The notes below the pieces were generated by a model. The model saw nothing but the letters and a program-made list of their open reading frames with translations, was not told the DNA's origin and did not search any database. 64,000 bases of DNA from Microbacterium oryzae (GTDB lineage: Bacteria; Actinomycetota; Actinomycetes; Actinomycetales; Microbacteriaceae), in the NCBI RefSeq assembly GCF_030406385.1, contig NZ_JAUEPM010000001.1, forward strand, positions 1-64,000, written 5' to 3'. Of the stretch, positions 56,055-64,000 are shown piece by piece. Within the stretch, counting starts at the first letter, position 1. Every line of letters starts with the position of its first letter. Made by a program: the position numbers and the translations under genes.

Positions 56055-56175
56055 CAGGTCCGAGCACGGCGTCCGTCGCGGGCGATGCCGGCAGCGCGAT
56101 GTGCACGGCCGGCCCCGCGGCCGCCGTGCCCGCCGTGCCCGCCGCCGAGACGGCGAGCACGGCGCGGCGGGTCAT
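56008..56175 (-). pseudogene. Short ORF with a signal-peptide-like start, probably a truncated exported protein
   Basis: ATG 56175 overlaps the stop of the NAD(P)-binding gene (ATGA) and reads MTRRAVLAVSAAGTAGTAAA, a twin-arginine-like or Sec-like leader. It runs 55 residues into the 3' end of the dGTPase gene on the opposite strand and stops at 56008. The mature domain is absent. Possibly a coupled gene lost by deletion, or chance. Confidence 0.3.
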
Positions 56176-56816
56176 GCCGCGATCGCCTCGGTGATCGGCG
56201 TGCTGCCGTTGCCGAACGGGATCGAGCGCCCGACCGTGCTCGCATCGGCCAGCACGGCGGCGGCCACGGCCGCGACATCGCCACGCGAGACGCGCCCGTC
56301 GCCCGGGTCGGCGGTCTCGATGAGACCGGTCGGCTCGTCGAGGGTCAGCCCGCCCGGCTGCAGGATGGTGTACTCCAGGCCGCTGCCGCGCAGGTGCTCG
56401 TCGGCGGCCGCCTTCGACTCCGCGTAGGCGTAGAAGGCGTCGTCCTCGGGGACGCCGTGGTTCGGCCCCGCGCCGAGATACGACACCATGACGTACCGCG
56501 AGACGCCCGCCGCGCGCGCGGCGTCGATCGAGCGGATGGCCGCATCGCGGTCGACGGCCCAGGTGCGTGCGGGGTTCCCGCCTCCCGCGCCAGCCGACCA
56601 GACGATGGCGTCGTGACCGCGGACGAGGTCGGCCAGGCCGTCGACGTCCAGCGTCTCGATGTCGGCGATGACCGGCTCGGCGCCGGCCGCACGGACGTCG
56701 GCCTCGTGATCGGAATTGCGGATGACGCCGGTGACGGCGTCGCCGCGCTCGGCGAGCAGCGGCGCGAGGCGCAGCGCCACCTTTCCGTGTCCTCCGAAGA
56801 TCAGGATGCGTGCCAT
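56172..56816 (-). CDS. NAD(P)-binding protein, atypical short-chain dehydrogenase type
   Basis: 214 residues. Rossmann motif ILIFGGHGKVALRLAPLLAE (GxxGxxG-like), then SRYVMVSYLGA and YAYAESKAAADEHLRGSGLE with the YxxxK, and LEYTILQPGGLTLDEPTG. It matches the YhfK/HSCARG-like atypical SDRs that may sense NADPH or reduce unknown substrates. ATG 56816 with GGAAGGGG upstream. Confidence 0.88.
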   Translation of the reverse strand: MARILIFGGHGKVALRLAPLLAERGDAVTGVIRNSDHEADVRAAGAEPVIADIETLDVDGLADLVRGHDAIVWSAGAGGGNPARTWAVDRDAAIRSIDAARAAGVSRYVMVSYLGAGPNHGVPEDDAFYAYAESKAAADEHLRGSGLEYTILQPGGLTLDEPTGLIETADPGDGRVSRGDVAAVAAAVLADASTVGRSIPFGNGSTPITEAIAA

Positions 56817-56894
56817 GGGTATCCCCTTCCGGTTGCGTCCGTCCACCCTATGCGTGCGGCAAACCGCCCAGGCCGTGGGGCCCGGGCGACGCCG

Positions 56895-57341
56895 TCACGC
56901 GCCGCACACCTCGGTCAGCTCGCTCTGTGCGTCGGTGAGCTCGGTCGACGACGTGGTCATCGCCTCGCTCGCCTCCGTGACGGCGTCGACGTCGGTCATG
57001 TCGAGACCGGTCATCGCGTCGATCTGTTCGGCGAGGTCGCCGAACGCGCCCGCGAAGCGGTCGAACGCGGGCTTCACCTCGTCGTTCGTGACCTTCTCGC
57101 CCAGGGCGCTGATCTCGTCGTTCACGCTGCCGACCTGCTCGGCCAGCGAGCTCGAATCGCCGCTCGTCATCGACGTCGAGATCTCGCTGAGGCTCGCGCT
57201 GAGGTCCTCGTTCCCGCTCTGGATGACCTCGCAGGCCTCCTCGACGGTCTGACCGCCCCCGCTGCAGGCCGCGAGGCCGGGAAGCAGCGCGAGTGTGGCG
57301 GTCGCTGCGAGTGCGGTCCTGGTGATGCGGCGGATGGCCAT
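56895..57341 (-). CDS. Small lipoprotein, helical
   Basis: 148 residues. Signal peptide with lipobox LAAC (Cys at about residue 26). The mature part is helical, Asp/Glu/Ser-rich, with one Cys near each end (EEACEVIQSG; LTEVCGA) that may form a disulfide. No family recognised. Probably anchored outside the membrane. Confidence 0.75.
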   Translation of the reverse strand: MAIRRITRTALAATATLALLPGLAACSGGGQTVEEACEVIQSGNEDLSASLSEISTSMTSGDSSSLAEQVGSVNDEISALGEKVTNDEVKPAFDRFAGAFGDLAEQIDAMTGLDMTDVDAVTEASEAMTTSSTELTDAQSELTEVCGA

Positions 57342-57430
57342 CAGTCTCTCCTGTCGTCGGCGGTGGGTGGGCCGCGCACGCGACACCACGCCGACACGAT
57401 GCCGACGACCCCCTTCTCGACCCTAGCCGG

Positions 57431-59335
57431 TCAAGACATCTGAACCGAGGCGTCGGGGTTGTTGAGCACGACGACGGGGGTGATGGTGGGATGACCCGCC
57501 GCACGCAGGCGGTCGAGGTCGATCCGCAGCAGCGGCGTCCCGGCCGTCACCTCCTGACCGGCGGACACCAGCGTCTCGAACCCCTCTCCCGCCATGTCCA
57601 CGGTGTCGATCCCGACGTGGATGAGCAGTTCGGTGCCGTCCGCGAGCACCATCGCGACCGCGTGCGCGGTCGGGAAGACGTGTTCGACCCGCCCCTCGGC
57701 CGGTGCGACGACGGTGTCGCCGGTCGGCTCGATCGCGACGCCCGGCCCCATGATCCCCTCGGCGAAGGTGGGATCGGGCACCGTCGACAGCGGCACGACC
57801 CGCCCCTCGATCGGCTGACGGAGCCGGACGACGGCGGGCGCCGTCGTGAGCACCGGAGTCGGCGCCGCCGCGTCGTCTCGTCGCTCGGCCACGGGGGCGC
57901 GACCCGCCATCAGATCCTCCATCGCGTCCTTCACGAACTGGACGTTCAGGCCGTAGACGACCTGCACGGCCCTGCCGCCCGGGCGCATGACCCCAGCCGC
58001 TCCCGCACGTCGCAGCGTCGCGTCGTCCACCTTCGCGACGTCGGCCACGACCATCCGCAGCCGCGTCGCGCAGTTGTCGAGCTCGACGATGTTCTCCTGC
58101 CCGCCGAGCGCCTCGAGGAATCGCGCGGCGGTGCCCCGGAAGCGATCGTCGCCGTCGACCGGCCGGACGCCGTCGGTCTCGACCTCGTCGTCCTCGCGTC
58201 CGGGCGTCTTCAGATCGAACCGCACGATGACGAAGCGGAAGACGAGGAAGTAGACGGCGAACCAGAACACGCCCATGACCGGAATGAGCCACGGGTTCTG
58301 CGCCATCGGGTTCGTCCATCCCAGCAGCAGGTCGATCGCGCCGCCGGAGAAGCCGAAGCCCATCCGCACCGGCAGGATGGCGCTGATCGCCAGGGAGATC
58401 CCCATGAAGACCGCGTGGATCAGGTAGAGCACCGGGGCGAGGAACATGAAGGCGAATTCCAGCGGCTCGGTCACGCCGACGACGAACGACGACACCGCGC
58501 CCGAGAGGAGGAGGCCCGCCGCGACCTTCTTCCGCGTCGTCTTCGCCGTCACGTACATCGCCAGCGCCGCGCCCGGCAGGCCGAACATCATGACCGGGAA
58601 GAAGCCCGTCATGTACTGGCCGGTCACGCCGTACTCGCCCTCGCCGCCGAGGAAGTTCACGAGGTCGTTGATGCCCGCCACATCGAACCAGAACACGGAG
58701 TTCAGCGCGTGGTGGAGGCCCAGCGGGATGAGGATGCGGTTCATGAAGCCGTAGATGCCCGCGCCGAGCGGACCGAGCGCGGCGATGAACTCGCCGAAGG
58801 CCACGAGCGCGCCGTACACGACCGGCCAGGCGAGGAAGAGGATGAGCGCCACGACCAGCGACATCCCCGCCGCGACGATCGCGACCGACCGCTTGCCGGA
58901 GAAGAACGCGAGGGCATCGGGCAGGCGCGTGTCCTTGAAGCGGTCGTAGCTGAACGCGCCGATGAGCCCGGCGATGATGCCGACGAACACGTTGTCGATC
59001 ACGCCGAACGCCGGATCGACGGCGCCCTCCTCGACCCCCTGGAAGAGCGCGACGTTGGCCGGCGACAGCAGCGTCGTGATCGTCAACCACGACACGAGGC
59101 CCGCCAGCGCGGACGTGCCGTCGGATTTCGACGCCATGCCCAGCGAGATCCCGATCGCGAACAGGATCGGCATGTTGTCGAGCAGCGCGCCGCCGGCGCC
59201 GTTGAGGAACGTGACCGCGACGTTCTCCCCCGCGACGTTGCGGATGAAGAAGGCGACGCCGACGAGGATGGCCGCGATCGGCAGCACCGCGACGGGCAGC
59301 ATGAACGATCGGCCAAGCCGCTGGAAGAACTTCAT
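57431..59335 (-). CDS. PTS EIICBA permease, N-acetylglucosamine or glucose type
   Basis: 634 residues in the order IIC-IIB-IIA. IIC (1-375) has FMLPVAVLPIAAILVGVAFF and VVGVTEPLEFAFMFLAPVLY. IIB has the phospho-Cys in IVELDNCATRLRMVV. IIA has DGTELLIHVGIDTV with the phospho-His. All three active residues are present. It imports and phosphorylates GlcNAc or glucose; the specificity is not clear from the eye. ATG 59335 with TCCGGAGG upstream. Divergent from the MarR gene. Confidence 0.92.
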   Translation of the reverse strand: MKFFQRLGRSFMLPVAVLPIAAILVGVAFFIRNVAGENVAVTFLNGAGGALLDNMPILFAIGISLGMASKSDGTSALAGLVSWLTITTLLSPANVALFQGVEEGAVDPAFGVIDNVFVGIIAGLIGAFSYDRFKDTRLPDALAFFSGKRSVAIVAAGMSLVVALILFLAWPVVYGALVAFGEFIAALGPLGAGIYGFMNRILIPLGLHHALNSVFWFDVAGINDLVNFLGGEGEYGVTGQYMTGFFPVMMFGLPGAALAMYVTAKTTRKKVAAGLLLSGAVSSFVVGVTEPLEFAFMFLAPVLYLIHAVFMGISLAISAILPVRMGFGFSGGAIDLLLGWTNPMAQNPWLIPVMGVFWFAVYFLVFRFVIVRFDLKTPGREDDEVETDGVRPVDGDDRFRGTAARFLEALGGQENIVELDNCATRLRMVVADVAKVDDATLRRAGAAGVMRPGGRAVQVVYGLNVQFVKDAMEDLMAGRAPVAERRDDAAAPTPVLTTAPAVVRLRQPIEGRVVPLSTVPDPTFAEGIMGPGVAIEPTGDTVVAPAEGRVEHVFPTAHAVAMVLADGTELLIHVGIDTVDMAGEGFETLVSAGQEVTAGTPLLRIDLDRLRAAGHPTITPVVVLNNPDASVQMS

Positions 59336-59426
59336 CCTGACCTCCGGAGACGAGCGATGCGGCCGACGGTACACGCTGCCGCGGACACCGCCAAGGAGAT
59401 CGGCGGGCGCCGTCCTATGCTGTGGG

Positions 59427-59978
59427 GTGGTGGCAGATGCGCGCGGTTACGAGAGCGGCGATGACGAGGTGGACCTCATCATCGACGCCTGGTCGGCGAT
59501 CCTGCCCGACGTCGACCTCTCGCCGCTCGATGTGATGTCGCGCCTGCGCCGCGTCGCCCGCGACCTGCAGCGCGTGCGCGAGTCGGCGTTCTCGGCCGCA
59601 GGACTGCGCGCGTGGGAGTTCGACATCCTGTCGCTGCTGCGCCGCTCGCCCGAGCAGGCGATGACGCCGTCGCAGCTGGCCACGTGGACCACCGCCACCA
59701 GCGGCACCATCACCTACCGCATCGAGCGGCTGGAGGAGCGCGGCTATCTCGCGCGCACCGACAACCCCGCCGACCAGCGCAGCCGCATCGTGACGCTGCT
59801 GCCGGCGGGCCGCGATCGGGTCGAGTCCGCCATGCGCACGCTCGTCGCGCAGGAGTCGGCCCTGCTCGAGGGCCTCAGCTGGGCGCAGGTGGCCTCGCTC
59901 ATCGACGCGCTGCGCACGATCGGCGCCACCACGCGTCGAGGCGCGCGCCCGGGGACGGGACCGGAGACCGCGTCGTGA
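59427..59978 (+). CDS. MarR family transcriptional regulator
   Basis: 183 residues. Winged helix: LRAWEFDILSLLRRSPEQAM then TPSQLATWTTATSGTITYRI and ERLEERGYLARTDNPADQRS, the standard MarR order. The ligand is unknown. Two GTG codons in tandem (59427 and 59430) are possible starts. The next gene begins in a GTGA overlap. Confidence 0.9.
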   Translation: MVADARGYESGDDEVDLIIDAWSAILPDVDLSPLDVMSRLRRVARDLQRVRESAFSAAGLRAWEFDILSLLRRSPEQAMTPSQLATWTTATSGTITYRIERLEERGYLARTDNPADQRSRIVTLLPAGRDRVESAMRTLVAQESALLEGLSWAQVASLIDALRTIGATTRRGARPGTGPETAS

Positions 59979-60733
59979 CCCTGCGGTACACCCTCATCGC
60001 CGAGCTCCTGCGCGGTCGGCGTCACGAGCTGCAGCCCGAGGACGTGGGTCTCGCCCGTGACCACGGCAGGCGCGTGCCCGGTCTGCGCCGCGAGGAGGTG
60101 GCCGAGCTCGCCGGCATCAACCGCGACTACTACATCCGCCTCGAGCAGGCCCACGGGCATCTCCCCTCCCCGCAGGTGGTGGCGTCGCTGTCGCGCGCGC
60201 TGCGGCTCGACGCGGACACGACGGAGTACTTCCAGCAGCTCGCGCAGACGAGCGCGACACGCGCCATCTCGCGCCGCGACGGACTGCCGAAGGGCGCGTT
60301 CGCCATTCTCCGCCTCGTGGAGCCGCACCCGGCCTACATCACCAACGGCATCCACGACGTGCTGGTCGTCAACCGCGCGTGCGCCCAGGTCGCGAACGGC
60401 TTCCTCGACGTCGGGCGGAACCTCCTCGTGGAGGTGTTCGAGCACGAGGACGAGGCGCCCTCACCCGGCGAGTGGCGGGAGACCGCCATCCGCCTCGTCG
60501 ACTCCCTGCGCTTCCAGGCCGCACCCGACGAGGAGCGCTTCCAGGAGCTCGTCGCGACGCTCCACCGGCGCTACCCGTCCTTCCGGGCGCTGTGGGAGCG
60601 CCAGCGCGCACGCAAGCTGACGTTCGGGACCAGCCTGTTCTACGACGTCGAGCACGGATGGCAGCGGTCGACCTGGCAGACGCTCGTCGTGCCCGACCAT
60701 CCGGATTCGCTGCTGACGGTCATCCACCCGTGA
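59975..60733 (+). CDS. XRE-type regulator with MmyB-like ligand domain
   Basis: 252 residues from GTG 59975. The HTH is VPGLRREEVAELAGINRDYY then IRLEQAHGHLPSPQVVASLS. The C-terminal MmyB-like PAS domain (about 100-250) includes FAILRLVEPHPAYITNGIHD and PSFRALWERQ. Coupled to marR. Its 3' end overlaps the 3' end of the convergent PucR-type gene by 14 bases. Confidence 0.9.
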   Translation: MTLRYTLIAELLRGRRHELQPEDVGLARDHGRRVPGLRREEVAELAGINRDYYIRLEQAHGHLPSPQVVASLSRALRLDADTTEYFQQLAQTSATRAISRRDGLPKGAFAILRLVEPHPAYITNGIHDVLVVNRACAQVANGFLDVGRNLLVEVFEHEDEAPSPGEWRETAIRLVDSLRFQAAPDEERFQELVATLHRRYPSFRALWERQRARKLTFGTSLFYDVEHGWQRSTWQTLVVPDHPDSLLTVIHP

Positions 60734-61568
60734 GGGCGGCGTCCTCTCCCGCCGCCCGGGAGCGGAGCGTCGTCAGCACCACGTGCATCACGCTGCGGCG
60801 CAGCCCGTCCGCGAGCTCGTCGCGGACGACCTCGGGGAGGTTCTCGAGCCGGTAGTAGAGCGTCGTGCGATGGATGTGGAGCCGCCGGCACGCTTCGGAG
60901 ACCCGGCCGCCCGCGTCGAGATACGCCTCGACGGTCGCGAGCTGCGCGTCGTCGTCCGACCGCCAGAGGGCGAAGGCGCCGGGCGAGGCGCGGCGCAGCA
61001 GATCGACGGGGACCTCCACGTCCTCGAGGAGCAGCCGCACTCCCGGAGGCAGCCGCAGGCCGTCGTCCATCGCGGTGCGCGCGTGCAAGGCCTCCCGCAC
61101 GGCGGGAAGCAGGTCGTCCTCGTCCGGGTGGAGGGTCGCGTCGTGCAGACGCGCGTGCGGATGGCCGTGGCGGCGCACCTCGCGCTCCAGCGCCTGCCGC
61201 GCGGGCTCGGGCACGCGCGAGCACGACGTGACGAGCACGGGCAGCCCGAAGGCGTCGCCGATGTGCCACGTCGCTCCGCGCCCGTCCGCCTGCAGCGCCA
61301 TCGCCAGTCGTCGCAGATCATCGGCGGACGTCGCCGAGTCGACGAGCGCGACCAGAAGCGGGGAGGCCGCGTCGAACCACCGACGCTCGCGCGCCTGCGC
61401 GAGCGCGCGCACTCGAACGGCCCGCTCCGCGTCGAGCAGCCGCCGGAAGACGCGGAGACGTCCTCCGGCCGACGCCTGCGCCTCATCGACGGGCGTCTCG
61501 GCTCGCCCCCTGAGATCGTCGTCCTGCCATGGCCGCTGCGCGCCGGGCACCGCACTCGTCTCCGACAT
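60720..61568 (-). CDS. PucR-like helix-turn-helix regulator
   Basis: 282 residues. The C-terminal HTH reads QLATVEAYLDAGGRVSEACR then RLHIHRTTLYYRLENLPEVV, the PucR-type domain. The N-terminal half is an alpha/beta sensor-like region (DSATSADDLRRLAMALQADG). ATG 61568 (MSETSAVPG) has GGAG 6 bases upstream; a longer start at 61613 is possible. Target genes unknown. Confidence 0.85.
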   Translation of the reverse strand: MSETSAVPGAQRPWQDDDLRGRAETPVDEAQASAGGRLRVFRRLLDAERAVRVRALAQARERRWFDAASPLLVALVDSATSADDLRRLAMALQADGRGATWHIGDAFGLPVLVTSCSRVPEPARQALEREVRRHGHPHARLHDATLHPDEDDLLPAVREALHARTAMDDGLRLPPGVRLLLEDVEVPVDLLRRASPGAFALWRSDDDAQLATVEAYLDAGGRVSEACRRLHIHRTTLYYRLENLPEVVRDELADGLRRSVMHVVLTTLRSRAAGEDAALTGG

Positions 61569-61790
61569 GTCCTGCTCCACACTCGCGCCGCGCACCACGC
61601 ACGGAGACACCATCACATCAAGAAAGTAGGGCGATCTCAGGGTGCCGAGGGTGCTCTTTCCACACCCACCCGGCCACATCGCGGCGCGTCCTGGTGCTTT
61701 TCCGACGTTCGTCGGAAAAGCGCCACGTTCCGCCACGCCCAGGGAGCAGCACGCGGACGTCGCACATCCCGGCCGTCTAGCGTTGTGCGC

Positions 61791-62111
61791 ATGGGAGTGC
61801 TCTACTACGGCGCGAATGCCTCCGCCATCCACATCGACGATCGTGCCCTCGCGCACCTCAAGGTCGTCATCATCAGCAAGCTGCGCCGCGACGAGAGCTT
61901 CTCGGTCTCCTGGCGCCATCCGGAAGAGCAGGACGACGGCCGCAGCACCATCTGGGTGCACCCGGCCATCCCGCTGCGCTTCGAGTTCGACGAGCCTCAG
62001 GCTCCGCCGCTCAACCGCGAGTGGGTCGAGGAGCTGGCCGTCTCCGCGAACGCCCTCGGCGGCATCCAGCTCGTCGAGGAGCACATCAACAACGCGCCCC
62101 GACCCCTCTGA
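61791..62111 (+). CDS. DUF7882-type small protein
   Basis: 106 residues, MGVLYYGANASAIHIDDRAL then AHLKVVIISKLRRDESFSVS. It has the look of the small Microbacteriaceae proteins that start GxLxYG and carry a WxHPAIPLxF strand (here IWVHPAIPLRFEF). Function unknown. Convergent with the MFS gene, 3 bases apart. Confidence 0.75.
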   Translation: MGVLYYGANASAIHIDDRALAHLKVVIISKLRRDESFSVSWRHPEEQDDGRSTIWVHPAIPLRFEFDEPQAPPLNREWVEELAVSANALGGIQLVEEHINNAPRPL

Positions 62112-62114
62112 CCC

Positions 62115-63485
62115 TCACGCCGGCGCGTCGCGGACTCCCAGCCAGGACGCGACGCCGCCGGCGGCGAACAGCACCGCGGTCACGACGGCCGCGGAATGGA
62201 ACCCCGCGAGGTCCAGGCGCCCGCCGACGATCGTCGCCAGCAGCGCGATGACGAGGAGCCCGGCCACCCGCGAGACCGCGTTGTTCACGGCCGAGGCGAT
62301 GCCCGATCGCTCCGTGTCGATGGCGCCGAGCACCGTCGCGGTGAGCGGCGAGACGGTCAGCGCGAGTCCCGCGCCCAGCACGATCATCGACGGCAGCACC
62401 TGCCGGACATAGTCGAAGTCGTGCTTCACGGTCAGGAGCAGGGCGGCGCCGACGGCCATCACCAGTGGCCCCGCCGTCATGAAGCCGCGGGTCCCCCAGC
62501 GGCCGGCGAGCGTGCCAGCCCTGGCGCTGAGGAGGATCATGAGGATGGTCACCGGCAGGCTCGCAAGTCCGGCGAGTGTGGCCGGAAGCCCCGCGCCCTG
62601 CTGCAGGTAGACGCCCACGACGAAGCCGTTGAGGGCCAGGGCGGCGTAGATGAACAGTGTCGCGAGGTTGCCCGCCGAGAAGTTCCGCACGGTGAAGAGC
62701 TCCAGCGGCAGGATCGGATCTCGCACCCGGCGCTGACGGAGGAGGAACGCCGCGAAGAGCACCGCGCCGATGACGAGCGGCACGGCGATCGCGGGAGACG
62801 ACCAGCCGAGCCTCGGCTGCTCGATGAGCGCGAACACGGCCGCGCCGAGCCCGAGCGCGCAGAGCGCTCCGCCGGCGAGGTCGATCCGCACTCCGGGCCT
62901 GCGCGCATTGCGCGCCTCCAGCCGGGTGAGGAGCCACAGCGTGACACCGATCGGCAGGACGTTGATGAGGAAGACCAGGCGCCACGACAGCAGATCGACG
63001 AACAGCCCGCCGATCAGCGGGCCCGCGATCATCGCGGCGGTGGTCCACGCCGTCCAGACGCCGATCGCCCGCGCCTGCAGGGGCGGGCGGATGGCCGCGG
63101 TGATGAGGGCGAGGGAGCTCGGCACGAGGAAGGCCCCCGCCGCACCCTGCACGGCGCGCGCGGCGACGAGCAGGGCGGGGTCGGGGGCCGCCGCGATGAC
63201 GAGCGAGGAGAAGCCGAAGCCGACGAGCCCCCACCGCATCACGAGGATGCGGCCGAAGGCGTCGGAGACCGATCCGGCCAGGAGCATCAGCGCGCTCAGG
63301 GTGACGAGATAGGCATCCACCACCCACTGCTGCGTCGTGAGGCCCCCGCCGAGCTCCCGGCTGATCGCCGGGAGCGCGACGTTGACGACGCTGCCGTCGA
63401 GGAAGCTCACGAACGACGCGAGGATCGCGATCACGACGACGAGTCGCTGCTGCGCCGTCAGGCGCTCTCCGGTCGCGTCGGCCAC
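62115..63485 (-). CDS. MFS drug exporter, DHA2 (EmrB/QacA) type
   Basis: 456 residues with about 14 membrane helices. The opening FVSFLDGSVVNVALPAISRE is motif D1 of the 14-helix drug exporters, and AGSVSDAFGRILVMRWG is motif A. It probably pumps lipophilic compounds out with protons. GTG 63485; 16 bases after the SRPBCC stop, so the two genes are likely co-transcribed. Confidence 0.93.
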   Translation of the reverse strand: MADATGERLTAQQRLVVVIAILASFVSFLDGSVVNVALPAISRELGGGLTTQQWVVDAYLVTLSALMLLAGSVSDAFGRILVMRWGLVGFGFSSLVIAAAPDPALLVAARAVQGAAGAFLVPSSLALITAAIRPPLQARAIGVWTAWTTAAMIAGPLIGGLFVDLLSWRLVFLINVLPIGVTLWLLTRLEARNARRPGVRIDLAGGALCALGLGAAVFALIEQPRLGWSSPAIAVPLVIGAVLFAAFLLRQRRVRDPILPLELFTVRNFSAGNLATLFIYAALALNGFVVGVYLQQGAGLPATLAGLASLPVTILMILLSARAGTLAGRWGTRGFMTAGPLVMAVGAALLLTVKHDFDYVRQVLPSMIVLGAGLALTVSPLTATVLGAIDTERSGIASAVNNAVSRVAGLLVIALLATIVGGRLDLAGFHSAAVVTAVLFAAGGVASWLGVRDAPA

Positions 63486-63501
63486 CGGCCCCTCCTCGGC
63501 G

Positions 63502-63954
63502 TCAGGAGATGTCGCCGCGCCAGGCGCCGGTCTCAGCGCCGCGCGACTCGATGAACTCCTTGAAGTGCGCGAGGTCCTTCTTCACAGCACGATCGTCGAA
63601 GCCGAGGACCGCACCCACGTTCTCCGTGAGGCTGGTCGGCTCCCAGTCGAGCTGCACGGTCACGCGGCAGCTCGTGTCCGACAGGCGGTGGAACGTCACG
63701 ACTCCGGCGTGGTCGGCGTCACCCGAGATGCTGTTCCACGCGACGCGCTCGTCGGGGTGCTGCTCGGTGATCTTCGCCGTGAACTCGCGCTGGACGCCCC
63801 CGATCTCGACCTTCCAGGCGGTGGTCTCGTCGTCGATCTGACGGATCGACTCGACGAAGCTGAGGAACTGCGGGAACGTCTCGAACTGCGTCCACTGGTC
63901 ATACGCCGTGGTCACGTCGACGTCGACATCGATGCTCTCTGTGATGCGAGCCAT
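63502..63954 (-). CDS. SRPBCC (START-like) family protein
   Basis: 150 residues. ITESIDVDVDVTTAYDQWTQ then FETFPQFLSFVESIRQIDDE is the polyketide-cyclase/dehydrase-like opening, and VAWNSISGDADHAGVVTFHR is the middle strand pair. This family holds hydrophobic ligands; the ligand is not known. ATG 63954 with AAAGGACA upstream. Confidence 0.88.
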   Translation of the reverse strand: MARITESIDVDVDVTTAYDQWTQFETFPQFLSFVESIRQIDDETTAWKVEIGGVQREFTAKITEQHPDERVAWNSISGDADHAGVVTFHRLSDTSCRVTVQLDWEPTSLTENVGAVLGFDDRAVKKDLAHFKEFIESRGAETGAWRGDIS

Positions 63955-64000
63955 GAGGTGTCCTTTCCGATCGATTGCGTGGATCTCCATCGTGCGGGGA

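Noticed and set aside
57491-59464. 657-codon plus-strand frame over the PTS gene
   Set aside because: The minus strand encodes a complete EIICBA; the plus frame is Arg/Asp/His-rich shadow.

Overview
The window is very GC-rich DNA from an actinobacterium. The best guess is a Microbacteriaceae species such as Microbacterium, judged from a DUF222/HNH (13E12-type) protein, a DUF7882-type small protein, a fused GlcNAc/glucose EIICBA permease, frequent GTG starts and tightly overlapping ATGA/GTGA operons. This is family-level inference only; no rRNA or tRNA gene was found.

Layout. 1-130 holds the edge of an IS21-type element. 240-3564 holds two GNAT acetyltransferases, a three-gene overlapping set of small unknown proteins, a LysM lipoprotein and an RtcB remnant. 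3633-10658 is one minus-strand operon, in transcription order: binding lipoprotein, ABC ATPase, fused double permease, GDPD phosphodiesterase, LacI regulator and a frameshifted metallophosphoesterase, with two inverted copies of a LacI-type operator upstream. 11023-12248 holds an orphan Phd antitoxin with a wrecked RelE toxin, and a DUF2188 protein. 12414-18549 is a copper island: csoR, copZ and a CPH-type copper ATPase followed by DUF6153, DUF305 and F510_1955-type proteins on one strand, with a Csp-like copper-storage protein and a membrane DUF305 protein diverging from a CsoR operator. 18671-24103 is a decayed, repeat-rich zone: two arrays of a roughly 20-bp IS21-like repeat flank about 2.8 kb of unknown and broken genes, followed by a PH/SHOCT protein. 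24296-30524 is an arsenic island: arsO, arsR, arsN1 and a LMW phosphatase, then arsT, acr3, an arsR-arsC fusion and arsC. It combines arsenate reduction, arsenite export and probable organoarsenical detoxification.

30577-40539 is the most interesting part. A three-gene recombinase module (tyrosine recombinase, small HTH protein, and a triple zinc-ribbon recombinase-like protein) runs up against a truncated 5' part of comEC. After it come an AbiTii-family gene, an unknown partner gene and a truncated large protein resembling an NTPase C-terminal region. Then comes a second 5' part of comEC, attached to comEA. Both comEC parts stop at the same conserved codons (SLSHL-AVSG). This points to comEC as an insertion hot spot carrying stacked islands. 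The 3' half of comEC is not visible and is probably beyond the left edge.

40536-63954 looks like ordinary chromosome: comEA, leuS, a DedA protein, an App1-like protein, an SRAP protein, an M18 aminopeptidase, a glycosylase-like protein, DUF222-HNH, a family 3 glycosidase, a Nudix hydrolase, a HAD-like protein, DUF1992, dGTPase, an NAD(P)-binding protein, a lipoprotein, EIICBA, three regulators, DUF7882, an MFS exporter and an SRPBCC protein. A 55-bp near-perfect palindrome lies at 50716-50770.

Several genes in the left 40 kb carry single frameshifts. Some are clearly old wrecks; others (the metallophosphoesterase and the large NTPase-like gene) could be sequencing errors.
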